A stretch of 64,000 bases of DNA from Gracilaria domingensis (lineage: Eukaryota > Rhodophyta > Florideophyceae > Gracilariales > Gracilariaceae), in the NCBI GenBank assembly GCA_022539475.1, contig VCMS01000213.1, positions 62,001-126,000 of the forward strand, read 5' to 3'. The position numbers and the translations under genes were made by a program. Shown here piece by piece: positions 11,231 through 22,444 of this stretch (position 1 is its first letter; the number at the start of each line of letters is the position of its first letter). The notes below the pieces were generated by a model. The model ran no database searches. It saw nothing but the letters and a program-made list of their open reading frames with translations, and was not told the DNA's origin.

Positions 11231-11482
11231 AATGGAGACCATTCAAATTGGAGCATAGCAAAATTTTACATTTTCCGTAGCGTTATGCTTTTGCGCATGC
11301 CATGCCATACCTATGTAGTACAACCATGCCGAAAAAGTAAAATATTACTGGTCTAATCGTATAAGATTTCACCTACAACTTGAACTACGTAAGAGTTCTC
11401 TTGGTTCTGGCGGACGTACCCGAGGGTAGCGAAATAAGGAAATGTAATATTGTGATATGCCCCAGTTCGAATGGTCTCCATT
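11231..11482. mobile_element. MITE with long imperfect terminal inverted repeats
   Basis: 252-bp non-autonomous DNA element. The left end (11231 onward) starts AATGGAGACCATTC and the right end (to 11482) is its reverse complement; similarity runs for about 55 bp with a few mismatches and small indels. It is flanked by identical 8-bp direct repeats AAAGTTTT at 11223-11230 and 11483-11490. An 8-bp target duplication fits hAT-like (or P-like) transposases; the exact border is ambiguous by a base or two because repeat and target share letters. No coding capacity; must be moved in trans. Confidence 0.8.
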
Positions 11483-11714
11483 AAAGTTTTAACTGTTGTA
11501 AGCAATAATTTCCTGTCTGATGGGAACAAGAAGTTTTTATTGACATCGTTTATATCTCCGGACCACATTTTTAAGCCCAAATTTGTTACCCCAACCTATT
11601 TTGGTTAAACCTACTCAATTAACAAAGTGTTTCCCCTTCACCCAATATCAACTACCCTGCTCCCATCAGACCCTGAATTCTATCAACTCTAAGCGGCGTG
11701 TTTTTCGCTCCACA

Positions 11715-12752
11715 ATGGCACTGCTCTCCATTGTCATCTTAAGTCTCGTCCTATGCGTTTGCGTGCCCGCCTTGAGCTCCAGTTTTATCTCTTTTCATCG
11801 CCCCTGTCCAACCCCCGACGTCCGTGGGTTATTCGTGCTCAACTCCCGATGGATCTTAAGGGTATCACTTGTAGCGTTTTCCAATGAACTGAATCGCACA
11901 GACGTACCGTTTTATCGTCGTTCGTCTTTGTCACTCCAGTCAAGCCAGCACATAATTCTTGGAGATACACCACCGGCTGACCAGGATGAGTCTTTCCGCT
12001 CAGCTGATGATGTGACAAGGACAGCTGCTGTCTCCCATGCGCAGTCATCTCCGTCGTCTTCTGCCCTTGATACACAGCAAGGAACTGCGTTAACCGTTCC
12101 ATATTTGAGCCGAGTTCTTTCGATAGGCGTTTTCAATCAGCTAAGCTTTGCATCGCCCTCACCCCAACCGACAAAAGGTCTAATCGTGGGTTTACGTCCG
12201 ACCAAGGCCCCCGACCCACCCTTCCGACATGGCATTTTCAGTCTGCCAAGCTTTGCAACGCCCTCACTCCAACCGACAAAAGGTCTAGTCACGGGTTTAC
12301 GTCCGACCAAGGCCCCCGACCCACCGTTCCGACATATCCGAGTGGCGTATATGGCATACACCCAGGTGGTCTACAGAGGTTGCGATGTGCCGGCTTCATT
12401 CAGACTCACGCTCACCGCCAATGGAGGACCGTGTACGAGCCAAGAGAGATTTCCAACCAACGGATCGTTTGTCATTGCCATTCATGGAGCCTATGGCGAA
12501 GTGCAAGTTAAAACAATTAGTCCCCATTTTGAAAGCCTTCCCGTGGAGACCACTGACTTTCTGAAAAGCCGGCAGGTTTGCTGCACTGGCTCGTGCGTCT
12601 GCGCGGACGGGTCCTCTCCGCAGGGTTGCTATCCTTCCACGTGCGCAACTGCAGAGAAGCCTTGCGATGAGGCTGCTACATGTGTGGACAACAGTTGCAG
12701 TGGATGCAACCCCGAATGGTTCAATTCAAACGGAAAGGAAGCTTGCTTGTAA
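11715..12752 (+). CDS. Secreted protein with 35-residue tandem repeat and Cys-rich tail
   Basis: 345 residues. The ATG at 11715 is preferred over an upstream in-frame ATG (11583) because it opens directly into a signal peptide (MALLSIVILSLVLCVCVPAL). The middle carries a 35-codon tandem repeat, two copies (~12144-12248 and 12249-12353) with the core PTKGLxxGLRPTKAPDPPFR. The C-terminal ~50 residues hold about ten cysteines in an EGF-like spacing (CCTGSCVCADGS ... CNPEWFNSNG). No family recognised. Likely an extracellular or cell-wall protein. Confidence 0.65.
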   Translation: MALLSIVILSLVLCVCVPALSSSFISFHRPCPTPDVRGLFVLNSRWILRVSLVAFSNELNRTDVPFYRRSSLSLQSSQHIILGDTPPADQDESFRSADDVTRTAAVSHAQSSPSSSALDTQQGTALTVPYLSRVLSIGVFNQLSFASPSPQPTKGLIVGLRPTKAPDPPFRHGIFSLPSFATPSLQPTKGLVTGLRPTKAPDPPFRHIRVAYMAYTQVVYRGCDVPASFRLTLTANGGPCTSQERFPTNGSFVIAIHGAYGEVQVKTISPHFESLPVETTDFLKSRQVCCTGSCVCADGSSPQGCYPSTCATAEKPCDEAATCVDNSCSGCNPEWFNSNGKEACL

Positions 12753-14059
12753 CAGAGATCTTTCTGAATACCGCCTATAAACGGCGCTACCGTGAGTGAT
12801 GGCCAGATATATTCAGTTGTGCCTCATGATCCTCGTTCGTATAATACTACCTTCGCAATACGAAGTTCGTAGACTACGAAAAAAAGAAATAGGATTACAT
12901 TTTGAAACCTATTGGGTAAGCATGATTTTGATAAGATGACAACGACGAATTCTAAAATAAGAGTTTCGAGAAATGTTTATTTAGAGGGTCAGATTGGTAG
13001 CAGCCACAACGGCAACTTTTTTTCATGCCTTGCGTAAAGTTCACCACCGGCAGATAGCCTGTCGTGCTGTCGAGGTTGGTAGTGAAGGACCTTCACTAGG
13101 CGTACAAACCCGATGAGCGAGACGCAACCCGTAGCATTCAGTAATTGTTTTAACATTTAAAAATTGCGATCATTTCCTCCTACCACTTTTACTCTTCATA
13201 TATAATAAATATACGTTTCACATGTAATTCACGTGTAGAAATCTGCATTGTGCTTTTGGTACTCTTGATAGCCTTATCGGGGCTGGTTTTTGGTCGTACG
13301 TTGAAAACAAAGGGGTCTACTCGCTGTCCTACAGTTCCAGATCGGTTCATGTCTGCCTCGAATGAATTCCACGAGCACTTCTCCTCTACCATGGAATGTT
13401 TCAGCTATCTTTCCCTCCTTTGAATGGCAACGTTTCGCCCGTCATCTCTGATTCCGAGTCCTTGGGAATCTCTGATTCCCAAGGACTTTTCTTGCAGATG
13501 ATATGATTTTTCTAGGACTCCTGAGCTTTGTAAAAGTGTTCTGAGCAGCAGCTTTTGCATTGAAAACAACTCAAACCTCTAGGCGTTGACATAACGTGAT
13601 GTTGTTACGGCCGAACTCATGAAATGAAATTGGACTCCACGTACAATAAGGTAAAAAATGTTTCAGTCGCGATTTACATCGCCTAAGCAGCTCGAAAGAA
13701 CCACAAAATAATGATCCTGACACAAGACGAGACGAATACTATTTTCGGTGAAGTCAATTAACTTTACATGTACTAAACTACTTAGAGCTCAAACAAAAAG
13801 TTATGGAGTACAAATGGGGTGTCATCGACAAAACGTCTTTTGCTCGTTCCTGTGGTGAACGGAGGGGAGCAAGGCAGAGACGGGGCTCCAACTTTGAGTA
13901 ATGGCCTCAAACAAAAGGCACACAAAGGTGGCTACCGATTGAGTTACGGCCGCTCCAGTGCAGGTGAGCCCCAGCTTGCACAGCGGAAATGGGATCGTCA
14001 CTCCTTGTGACTGCTATCTGTAGCCGACAGCATCACACTTCCCCCTTGCCCGAACGCAT
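12753..14059. other. Non-coding stretch with one perfect hairpin
   Basis: No gene recognised. Contains a perfect hairpin at 13457-13487: 14-bp arms (AGTCCTTGGGAATC) around a 3-base loop. Confidence 0.5.
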
Positions 14060-14302
14060 TCATTGCTTCGGGCACGCGTGGTTCAAAATACCATCAGCGC
14101 TGCTGAACATCTCATGACACCTTTTTTGACAACGGTAAAAGGTGCCTTTGGATGTCTTAAATCTCCGGAAACGCACCCGGTGGACGTTTCGGCCGTGGAG
14201 GACATGCGCCCTCCTGGAGGCGAACTTCGTTTTGCATCGAGTACACGAGAAGCTATGTGAGGATGGGGCTCTCCTCGAGCATTGTTTGTGTTCCTTTTTC
14301 AT
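14060..14302 (-). CDS. Small C2H2 zinc-finger-like ORF or fragment
   Basis: 80 residues. FSCTRCKTKF...LHGRNVH has the C-x2-C-x12-H-x4-H spacing of a C2H2 finger; a second Cys/His cluster (YRCQKRCHEMF...LNHAC) follows. Basic throughout. Could be a small nucleic-acid-binding protein or a stray piece of a transposon gene. Nothing recognisable is next to it. Confidence 0.3.
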   Translation of the reverse strand: MKKEHKQCSRRAPSSHSFSCTRCKTKFASRRAHVLHGRNVHRVRFRRFKTSKGTFYRCQKRCHEMFSSADGILNHACPKQ

Positions 14303-15517
14303 TTTGTATTAATTCACAATGCGCAGAACTTGTAATTTGGTGGCATTGGAGTCGTATTTTTATGCACTTTGATTGCGTAATCTGGATTGCCATGTATGTG
14401 TTTTGCCAGTGGTTCAATGGCAAATATTATCGAACTGAAATATGCGTATAAGAAGCTTAAAGATTTTCATGTAAACGTTATGTCTACTATAAGAGTACTG
14501 TGAAAATATGAAAAGAAGGAGGGATAGGCGCCCTGAAAACGGGGTTTCATACACTTCTAATGATGGCCATGTCGATATGAATGTAAAATCGAACCTTCTA
14601 CAATCGCATGTGAAGGTTTAGTCTATCACTAGCAGTTTTGGTCCTTCTGATGGGGGCTTGAAATTAAAGCAATGAAGTTCTTGGCCTCCACACTTGATGG
14701 TGAACAAATAGCGCACGATGAAAGTTGGACCGGCAAATCTGATGAAGTGTTACAGGGAATCAGATTCAATTAACGATAACGAACGGATTCTTTATATCCT
14801 GAGAAAACTCGAAGTCACTTGCTGACGCATGAGAGTTTACAGACATCAAGGACTTCCATAGAAGAACTCGAACCCGATATTTCATGGCGTTTGGCCCAGA
14901 CTTGAAGGGAACGGAGCTACAGTCGAAATGCTTATATTCGCACGTTACACAGCCAGATAAAGTCCAAGAAGCTTGGAAGACGATAGAAGTCAAATCTTGT
15001 AAGAGTGCTCCGCAGTGAGCGGATCGCAGTGGTTGGAAGTAAATTTGGAAAAATTGTTGGCCCGTATCATATGCATGCGTTAGAAAATTATTCTGAAAAA
15101 GAACTGTAGACGGGAACGGTTCAAATAATTTGAAAGAAACATTAACTTTCTACGATAAAAGCTTTACTTGTGATTTTGAACGGCTTTACAATTTTCTAAC
15201 ATTCTGCTAAAATATTACAATATTTAGCGGAAAATCCCAGCTCTTCGGATATAATATTATTGAAACAGAGATCAGTTGCTTCGTCGTTTTGGTAGGAGAA
15301 GCAGACTTGTCGGTAAACGGAACAGAAACATCTGACTAGAAGCAAGATAGTTTCTACGACGACCGAAAGCTGGGGATCAGGGTGGATGACATGCCCAAAA
15401 GCTGAAAGCAAATGCTCCACGAACCGGTCCTCAGGACGCAAAGGCATAAGATTGTACTATCCAATTCGCTGGTAAAGCGCGTTTGGATGTTAACAAGACT
15501 GGAACAGGTATTGTAAT
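14303..15517. other. AT-rich intergenic, no gene seen
   Basis: Only short random frames; no repeat of note before the hairpin at 15518. Confidence 0.4.
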
Positions 15518-15573
15518 ATGTACTAACCAGCTTTGATCGTTATACCTATTACGATCCAAGCTGGTTACTACAT
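15518..15573. repeat. Inverted repeat (hairpin)
   Basis: Two 23-bp arms (15518-15540, 15551-15573) pair with two mismatches across a 10-base loop. It lies just left of duplication copy B and could be a remnant MITE end or a cruciform-forming site. Confidence 0.6.
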
Positions 15574-16375
15574 GTTCAACACCAGTTCGCGACGCGCGTG
15601 GTCTGCGGAGCGACGGGATCTTTGTCAGCGCCAACTGCAGCGTGCGTCGACGTGGACGCCAAAACGTTGACGTGTCCACATGTCGCGTGCGCTCATCAGG
15701 TCAAGTTGATCCCATCACCGGCGGCCAAGAAGAGGAACACCCCTGGGACGATGGCGCCACCATTTTCCCACCAAGCGCGCATTGGACGCAGTGGCGGTGC
15801 GACGCGCCTCATCGCCGCACCGCGCCCTCACCTTCTTGCTTCGCTGCTTCCGTCGTGAGCACCACGACGAACTCTCAATTTCAGCTCCGCTTCCGCGGAA
15901 GCCGCTCCAACGCCCCGCGTCCTCGGCACAAGTCATGTGACACCACAACTTTCCACCAGTCGCTGACCGCCTCCAGGAGGAACCTTCCGCTCGACAACAT
16001 GTTGACTCCCACTGCCGCCTTGAACAACTCCTCCATTGGCCCCGCGAACGTTCAGCATCGCGTGGCACCATCGTATTCGGATATTTGCGTCCTGCCTCCC
16101 ACCTCATTCTGACCTCAACAGCGAACGGCATCACCTCGACTCGGCATGCGGAACCGAGCTGCATGCCGGCCGTAACTTGCTTGCGGCAGGACTCGAGGGG
16201 TCTGTGTCTTCACTCAACTTTATGTACGAAGCAATACGGCGGAGATATCTTTCGCGGAGCAGTTACCTCCTGACACCACCATCGACACCGAACAGAGTAC
16301 CCACCACGTGGCCGACCCGCAATGTAGCCCGCACGCCGAAGTTTCGAAAGCACGCGATAACGTGCCGAGCCCCTC

Positions 16376-19300
16376 TCAATGCCGAATAACACACACGACG
16401 ATAATCAACGTCACTAGAAGCATCCCTACCAGAATCAGTTTCAAAGGTGTCAACTTCAATTTAGTTCGGATCACTCTGACTGGAAGCACTTCGTCGGTTG
16501 GGTCATCTTCAATGAGAGCGGGAGCGCTATCCAAACCAGACTGGCTTTCGCAATCGTTATCACTAGGCGAAGATGCTTCAGAAAGAAGGGCAGCTTCCGT
16601 GATGGGTACATGCGTGATTCGTAATCGGCTTTCAACCAGGCACCGCACTTGTTCTCTGGTAAACTCATATTCTTGGAAGAGCCCGACAAGTTGAGCTTGT
16701 TTGGTCTGTGGCAACTTGGAGAAGTTACGCTGTTCCAGAATGGCACAGGCTTTCCATAAGGAGTATTCGATTACATCTGCGCCAGATATTACGCCACAAA
16801 GTTCTACAGCGACTTCGAGAGCGTTTGAGACCGCTCCTTCAGCAATTGGAATCAATTTCAATGCTATTGCTATAACGTTACAAAACAACTGCTGCTGACT
16901 ATACGCATCGAATGCAGCTCGCAGGTCGTCTATAGTTGTTTCCAACGACGTGAGGCGTTGAAAAAGCGTGATGCATGCTTTCTTCAAGACATACACCTCC
17001 GAGTTCTCCGACAGACGTTCGAGTATGCCCTGAATGTAAGCATCAGCAGAGTCAATGAGGTTCATTTGTTTGGCTTGGCGAAAGCAGTTGAACACGACAA
17101 GCTTGTCTTTGTGGCTGGCTATGGGAAGATCCGTTACGGTGCAATACAGTTGGTCCTTCCAGAAATACAATTTGCCATCGGGGTGCTCCGGATCGATGTG
17201 ACCGTCGGTGACAGCGAGCACGAGTAGGTCGTGGGCGGCTTTCCATTCGGGAAGCGAACGAGAGCAGTTTCGCTTGTTGATGAGCACGTAGCAAGGCTCT
17301 GAAGCGACGACGGAATTCTGTAGGACCGACCGCAATGCGTCTTGTAGTGGAGAGAGACCAGTAGGGGTGGGGATAGCGGCTGGAGAAAGAGGCGGCAACG
17401 TCGGTGACTTAACGCTTCCGGTGCGCATTTGCTTGTACAGCTCGTTGTCTTTCGTCTTCAGCGACCAACGCGCAGGGTGCCGTTGATAATTTCTCTTGAA
17501 GGGGTCAGCACCGGCGAGCCATAGCATGGCCGCCAGCTGCGCGTGCCCATGACGTGCGGCAAGATGCAGCGCTGTGTCACCATCATTTTTCTGGCCGTCT
17601 ACGTCGGCTCCGCCGTGTAACAGTGAGATGGCAACGTCCATGTGTCCTTCGGAAGCGGCATGATGCAACGCATTTGACCCGAAGTTATCTGCGCTGTGCA
17701 AGTCGGCGCCGCCCAGCAGCAGTTCGTTCACTACTTCCCCGTGACCGCGGCCAGCAGCGCGATGCAGCGCATTCAAACCGTATTTGTCGGCGCTGTGCAC
17801 GTCGATGCCACGCTGCAGCAGCTCGTTCACCACCTCCATATGTCCGCGACGAGCCGCATGATGCAACGCATTCCAGCCGAAATTGTCGGCGTTGTGCAAC
17901 TCGGCGCCGCGTTGCAACAGTTCGTTGACCACTTGTATGTGTCCGCGGCGAGCGGCGTGATGCAAGACACTCCGACCGTCGTTATCTACGCTGTAAAAGT
18001 CGGCGCCGCGCTGCAGCAGCTCGTTCACCACCTCCATATGTCCACGACGAGCCGCATGATGCAACGCATTCCAGCCGAAATTGTCGGCGTTGTGCAACTC
18101 GGCGCCGCGTTGCAACAGTTCGTTGACCACTTGTATGTGTCCGCGGCGAGCGGCGTGATGCAAGACACTCCGACCGTCGTTATCTACGCTGTAAAAGTCG
18201 GCGCCGCGCTGCAGCAGCTCGTTCACCACCTCCATATGTCCGCGACGAGCCGCATGATGCAACGCATTCCAACCGTCAATGTCTGCGCTGTGCACGTCTG
18301 CGCCGCGCCGTAGCAGCTCCTTCACTACCTCCATGTGACCATCGCGGGCAGAATGATGGCAAGCATTCCAACCGTAGTTGTCTGCGCTGTGCAAGTCGGC
18401 GCCGTGTTGAAGCAGCTCCTTCACTACCTCCATTTGCCCCTCGACGGTGGCATGATGCAACGCATTCCAACCGTAGTTGTCTGCGCTGTGCAAGTCGGCG
18501 CCGTGTTGAAGCAGCTCCTTCACTACCTCCATTTGCCCCTCGACGGTGGCATGATGCAACGCATTCCAACCGTAGTTGTCTGCGCTGTGCAAGTCGGCGC
18601 CGTGTTGAAGCAGCTCCTTCACTACCTCCATTTGCCCCTCGACGGTGGCATGATGCAACGCATTCCAACCGGAGTTGTCTCCGCTGTGCAAGTCGCCACC
18701 GCGCCGCAGCAGCTCGTTCACCACGTCTATGTGTCCGCCGCCAGCAGCATGGTGCAACGCATTCATACCTTCCTTGTCTGCGCTGTTCACGTCTACGCCG
18801 CGCTGCAGCAGCTCTTTCACTACCTCCATTTGCCCCTCGCGGGCGGCATGATGCAAGGCATTCAAACCGTCGCTGTCTGCACTGTGCACGTTGGCACCGT
18901 GCTGCAGCAGCTCGGTAACCATATCCATATGTCCATTGCGAGCGGCACGATGGAACACATTCCGACCGTCGTTACTAGCGCTGCTTAAGTCTGCTCCGCG
19001 GTGCAGCAACTCCTTCACCACCTCGATTTGTCCGTTGTAGGCGGCAATATACAACGCATTCGAACCGTCGTTGCCCGCCCAGCTTAAGTCCGCTCCGCGG
19101 TGCAGCAGCTCCTTCACCACCTCGATTTGTCCGTTGCAGGCGGCAATATGCAACGCATTCCAACCGTTGTTGTCGGCCCAGCTTAACTCCGCTCCTCAGT
19201 GCAGCAGCTCGTTTACCACCTCTATGTGTCCCCGCCAAGCTGCATGTTGTAACGCATTTCGACCATTGATATCTGCGCTGCTTATGTCGGCGCCGCAATG

Positions 19301-19567
19301 CAGCAGCTCGTTGAGCAACTCCTTGTGTCCTCCGCGAGCGGCATGATGCAAAGCATTCCAACCGTAGTTGTCTGCACTGTGCAAGTTTGCGCCGCGCTCC
19401 AGCAGCAATTTGACCACCACCATCTGTCCATTGCAAGCGGCATGATGCAACGCATATTGCCCGTCTTCGTCCGCGCTGTGCAAGTCGGTTACGCCTTCAA
19501 AAGTTGCCCGTGACGTGTGCAATTCAAAGCCGTCGGCGGCTTTCCGGAGTTCGTGGCAACGGTCCAT
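16376..19567 (-). CDS. Ankyrin-repeat protein paralogue with C-terminal membrane anchor, one internal stop
   Basis: One frame of ~1064 codons, with a single TGA at 19198-19196. At this place the repeat consensus needs Arg (LLHRGA), so it looks like a CGA-to-TGA transition. About 20 ankyrin repeats precede the helical region shared with the paralogue at 6884-10345 (hydrophobic stretch NVIAIALKLIPIAEGAVSNA). After it the protein does not continue into an acidic linker. A one-base length difference near 16490 moves it into another frame that encodes a basic stretch and a transmembrane helix (LILVGMLLVTLIIVVCVI), ending three residues later. Downstream of the stop at 19198 an ATG at 19153 opens a 925-residue version. 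Repeats are partly identical at DNA level (see repeats at 17821-18250 and 18350-18660). Function unknown; possibly a tail-anchored or plasma-membrane ankyrin sensor (inference). Confidence 0.8.
17821..18250. repeat. 198-bp higher-order ankyrin repeat, two near-identical copies
   Basis: Two consecutive ankyrin units (DFYSVDNDGRSV then ELHNADNFGW) are repeated as a block with almost no base difference, showing recent unequal exchange or gene conversion inside the coding sequence. Confidence 0.8.
18350..18660. repeat. 99-bp ankyrin unit, three near-identical tandem copies
   Basis: The unit encoding NALHHATVEGQMEVVKELL recurs three times in a row with essentially identical DNA. A short-read assembly could have collapsed or expanded it. 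Confidence 0.8.
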
Positions 19568-20170
19568 GCTTCGATGTGTGACGAAAACGTGGAGCAGATT
19601 AGGCGCTGGCGCGACGCCAAGGCTCCCTAAATGCCTCTCTGCATGCGACGGGTAGGGAGCGCTGTGGCGGCACCGGCACTCACATATGACGGGAGCCGAG
19701 GTCAGCTGCGCATGAGCATTGACTGGTAAGCGCCGGGCGACTACGGATAACTCACTCGAGGGTTGGAAACAGCGGCTTCCAACAAGTCGTAAATTTGCGC
19801 GTACCTATGTACCAACGGTGCCGTCCGTACTGGTGAGCCGTGTCACGCCGATTCACCACTTTGGACGGGCAGCAATGCCGTGTGCACTCTCAACGCTGTT
19901 CCAAGAATTGGCTACCCGCACTCTTGTCGAGTTTGGAGTGGCAAATTCTTGGAGTAGCGAATCGTGAGCAATCTAAAGATTGATCTTCATTCGCGGCTTC
20001 CTGGCGGGGAAACGACCGACGGGATGGAACCTGCCGCGCAGTGCCCAATGCAGCGGAGTATCTAGCACCTGTCATCTATTATAATGTGGTCAGCTTTGTC
20101 CTTCGGCATGCGAGCGTTTCTGGCGATCCAGATCGTCGTCGAGCACGCCAAAACCTGACGCAGTGCTGAT

Positions 20171-20560
20171 GAATTAACTGAGGTCGGTATGAGAGCGCCG
20201 CCTCTCGCTCAACGGTTCGTCTATTACGTTTGCCGTTCTCCGTGTACTACGAGAACGAGCGTGACAGGTGCATGTGGTTGGCAAGTGCTGTCGTACAAGG
20301 AACGAAATAAAAGACTCGATAGAGCTAGCATATGAACACTTCGTGTGTTCTTGGCGACAACAACAATGGTGCTCGTCGCCACGAACACACGGAAAGCAAC
20401 GCCAAGAAACCATCAAACCGAGAGCCATTTTCTTCGCCTTCTCCGACATCTTCACATCCTCCGATGAGATCGTTGTTGTCGCGCAGACATGCAGTCAGTC
20501 ATTCTCGTGGTCCAATCACTCTCGTCGGCACATTGCGTGAATTTCCCCGCTTCATCTGCA
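20171..20560. other. Intergenic, no gene seen
   Basis: Nothing beyond short frames without supporting features. Confidence 0.35.
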
Positions 20561-20634
20561 CTTGATCCGCATAATGAGCTCACTATCATCGGCGTCCAGT
20601 CTGCACGGCTCTGCATACTCGGGAGGTGGTGGTG

Positions 20635-20800
20635 AGGCGGATACTGAAGCAGTGCCTGATGGCGACTTTGACCAAGTGGCAGATGGCGACAGTGAAGCTG
20701 TGGGCGATGGTAACACTGAAGCAGTGACCGATGGCGACACTGAAGCAGCTCTCGGTGGGGATGCCGACGGACTGGCCCACGGCGACACAGATTGACTAAA
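20635..20800. repeat. 24-bp minisatellite with possible S/P/T-rich coding on the minus strand
   Basis: About seven imperfect units of 24 bp of the form GATGGCGACACTGAAGCAGT plus four bases. Since 24 is a multiple of three, both strands stay open: minus reads SPS-TAS-type Ser/Pro/Thr repeats (about 20911-20552), plus reads Asp/Gly/Glu/Ala repeats. The minus reading resembles O-glycosylated wall-protein stalks, but no signal peptide or flanking domain was found in the same frame, so a gene is not established. Confidence 0.6.
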
Positions 20801-21439
20801 TGTCGGCGTTATAGATTCGCTGGGCGTCGGCCATACAGTTGCCCTGACCCCGGTGCGGCTGAAATGGACAGAGCCACAGGCACACTCGGAGATGAAGACG
20901 GCTGTGATCAAGCCACAAAGCGCAGCACTGACGCGCCTGCAGACGGGAACGGACTGGAACTCCGTTACAGAGTTTCAGACGCGGTCGGAAACGCAAACGG
21001 CATCCGCGCGGGAGCGGGAGCGGGAGACAATGACGGCGAGGGCTAGGGCGTGGTGTCCATTAACGAACTTGCAAAGGGAGACGGCGTTATGATCGGCGCC
21101 ATGGCGGGGTGTCGTGTGTCGGCGCTCATGATCCGGCCGGGCAAGAGCTGGCGCGACGCAAAAGTGACGCTGACCAGGCCGCGCGAGGACAACTGTGAAC
21201 AGGGTTGCACGCTGCGCCGGCGGGCGTGGAAGGCGCCCTTTGCCTAGGCATCTTGTAGACCGGGGCGGATGGCAGGGCACGCGGCAAGGAGGTTCGGCTG
21301 CGGCGGGGCGTGTGAGGAGAAGACGCGGTCTTGCGGTTGGGGACTCCCCAATGGGGAGAGCTTGACGCATCGGCGGGCACTTGTGCCTGTGCGAGAGCCG
21401 GGCACCGAAATGCTGCCGCCAAGTCGGCGACGACGACGA

Positions 21440-21790
21440 CGTGGCCGTGCGCCCCTTTTCGTGTCCACGTGTCGCGTATTCATCCGCTGTACACGTACGG
21501 CGCGAGCTCGTGCTGCCCCTTCTCGCCGCGTCGTTTCCGTTAGGAAGACCACGTCGACCACTCTTTTTAAGCTCCGCCGCGGCGGACGCCGCTCCTTCCG
21601 ACGCCCGCCAGCCCTCCGCGCCCTTCGTGTGACACCACCCCACCACATTCGTCCCCCTCTTCCCCCTCGTCGCGACTCGCGAGGGGACAGTAACGGCAAG
21701 TCGGAACCCCTCTGCAGGCGCACGTTCCATCCGCACGTGCCTCCCCTCCCCGTCATACGGTCCACCGCACACGGCCGCAGCTGATCCACC
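21440..21790. repeat. Third copy of the ankyrin-gene 3' flank repeat
   Basis: Shares ordered words with 5800-6250 and 15660-15990 (around the GTGTCCACGTGTCGCGT motif and the CTCGTCGCGACTCGCG motif), without an ankyrin gene beside it. It could be a dispersed repeat that predates and perhaps mediated the duplication. Confidence 0.6.
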
Positions 21791-22444
21791 CTCATTGCAA
21801 TATCTCTCACGTAGCGACGCAGTATTTTTTCCATTTTATTCCAAGTTATGTAAAACGTTTTCCTCTTTTCACCTGAGGTCGGAACAAAAGGTGCTCTCCG
21901 CGTAAAGTTTATCGATTTTGTCTATTGCAAAGCGTCACTCTTACTTGCAGCAGCCCATTGTAGCAATTCATCAACTCTACCCGCCCCTGATCCCATCACA
22001 AGAACACCAAGTAGTCCATGGCCGTGTATAGACCTCGTACCAAATAAGCATCTCCTTTTGTGTGCTCACCTCAATCGATGCTGATGCTCACCGCCGGGGA
22101 GCGACGGAGTTTTTACACTCCCTTGATCGTTTCTGCAACTGTTAAGCAGCACATTTCACGGCTATCACGAGAGGTTGGCATACCATCTCGTGCTATCCTC
22201 AGAATAGATACATCTTCAATGACAGGCTTTACGCAGCACAAATGCGTGAAGCTGCGGCTGGGATTCATTAGTTTGGGAACAATCCTTTAATACATGAAAA
22301 CCCTACAATGTCTTTGGTCTTTTTGCTCGTTGTACCAAAGTATTCCTTTGCATGGACATTTTACTTGCGACTAGTATTTCAGCTTAGCCGATCTGTCTAC
22401 ATGAGGTTGTACATCATGAAGCCGTTGTGAATTCCAAACACGAT
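21791..22444. other. Intergenic, no gene seen
   Basis: No frame with recognisable content. Downstream region of the galaxin-like gene. Confidence 0.35.

Larger units (their letters stand above)
15660..20170. repeat. Segmental duplication, copy B
   Basis: Counterpart of 5800-10930, same orientation. The 3' flank runs up to the stop codon of the second ankyrin gene, whereas copy A keeps ~0.7 kb more coding sequence, so copy B has lost the segment for the last two domains. Confidence 0.75.

Noticed and set aside
17554-18988. Plus-strand repeat-containing frames opposite the second ankyrin gene
   Set aside because: Antisense shadows of the ankyrin repeats.
20975-21834. Long minus-strand frames of 196 and 265 residues
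   Set aside because: They lie across the dispersed 3' flank repeat in GC-rich DNA, with no motif and unlike readings in the other two repeat copies.
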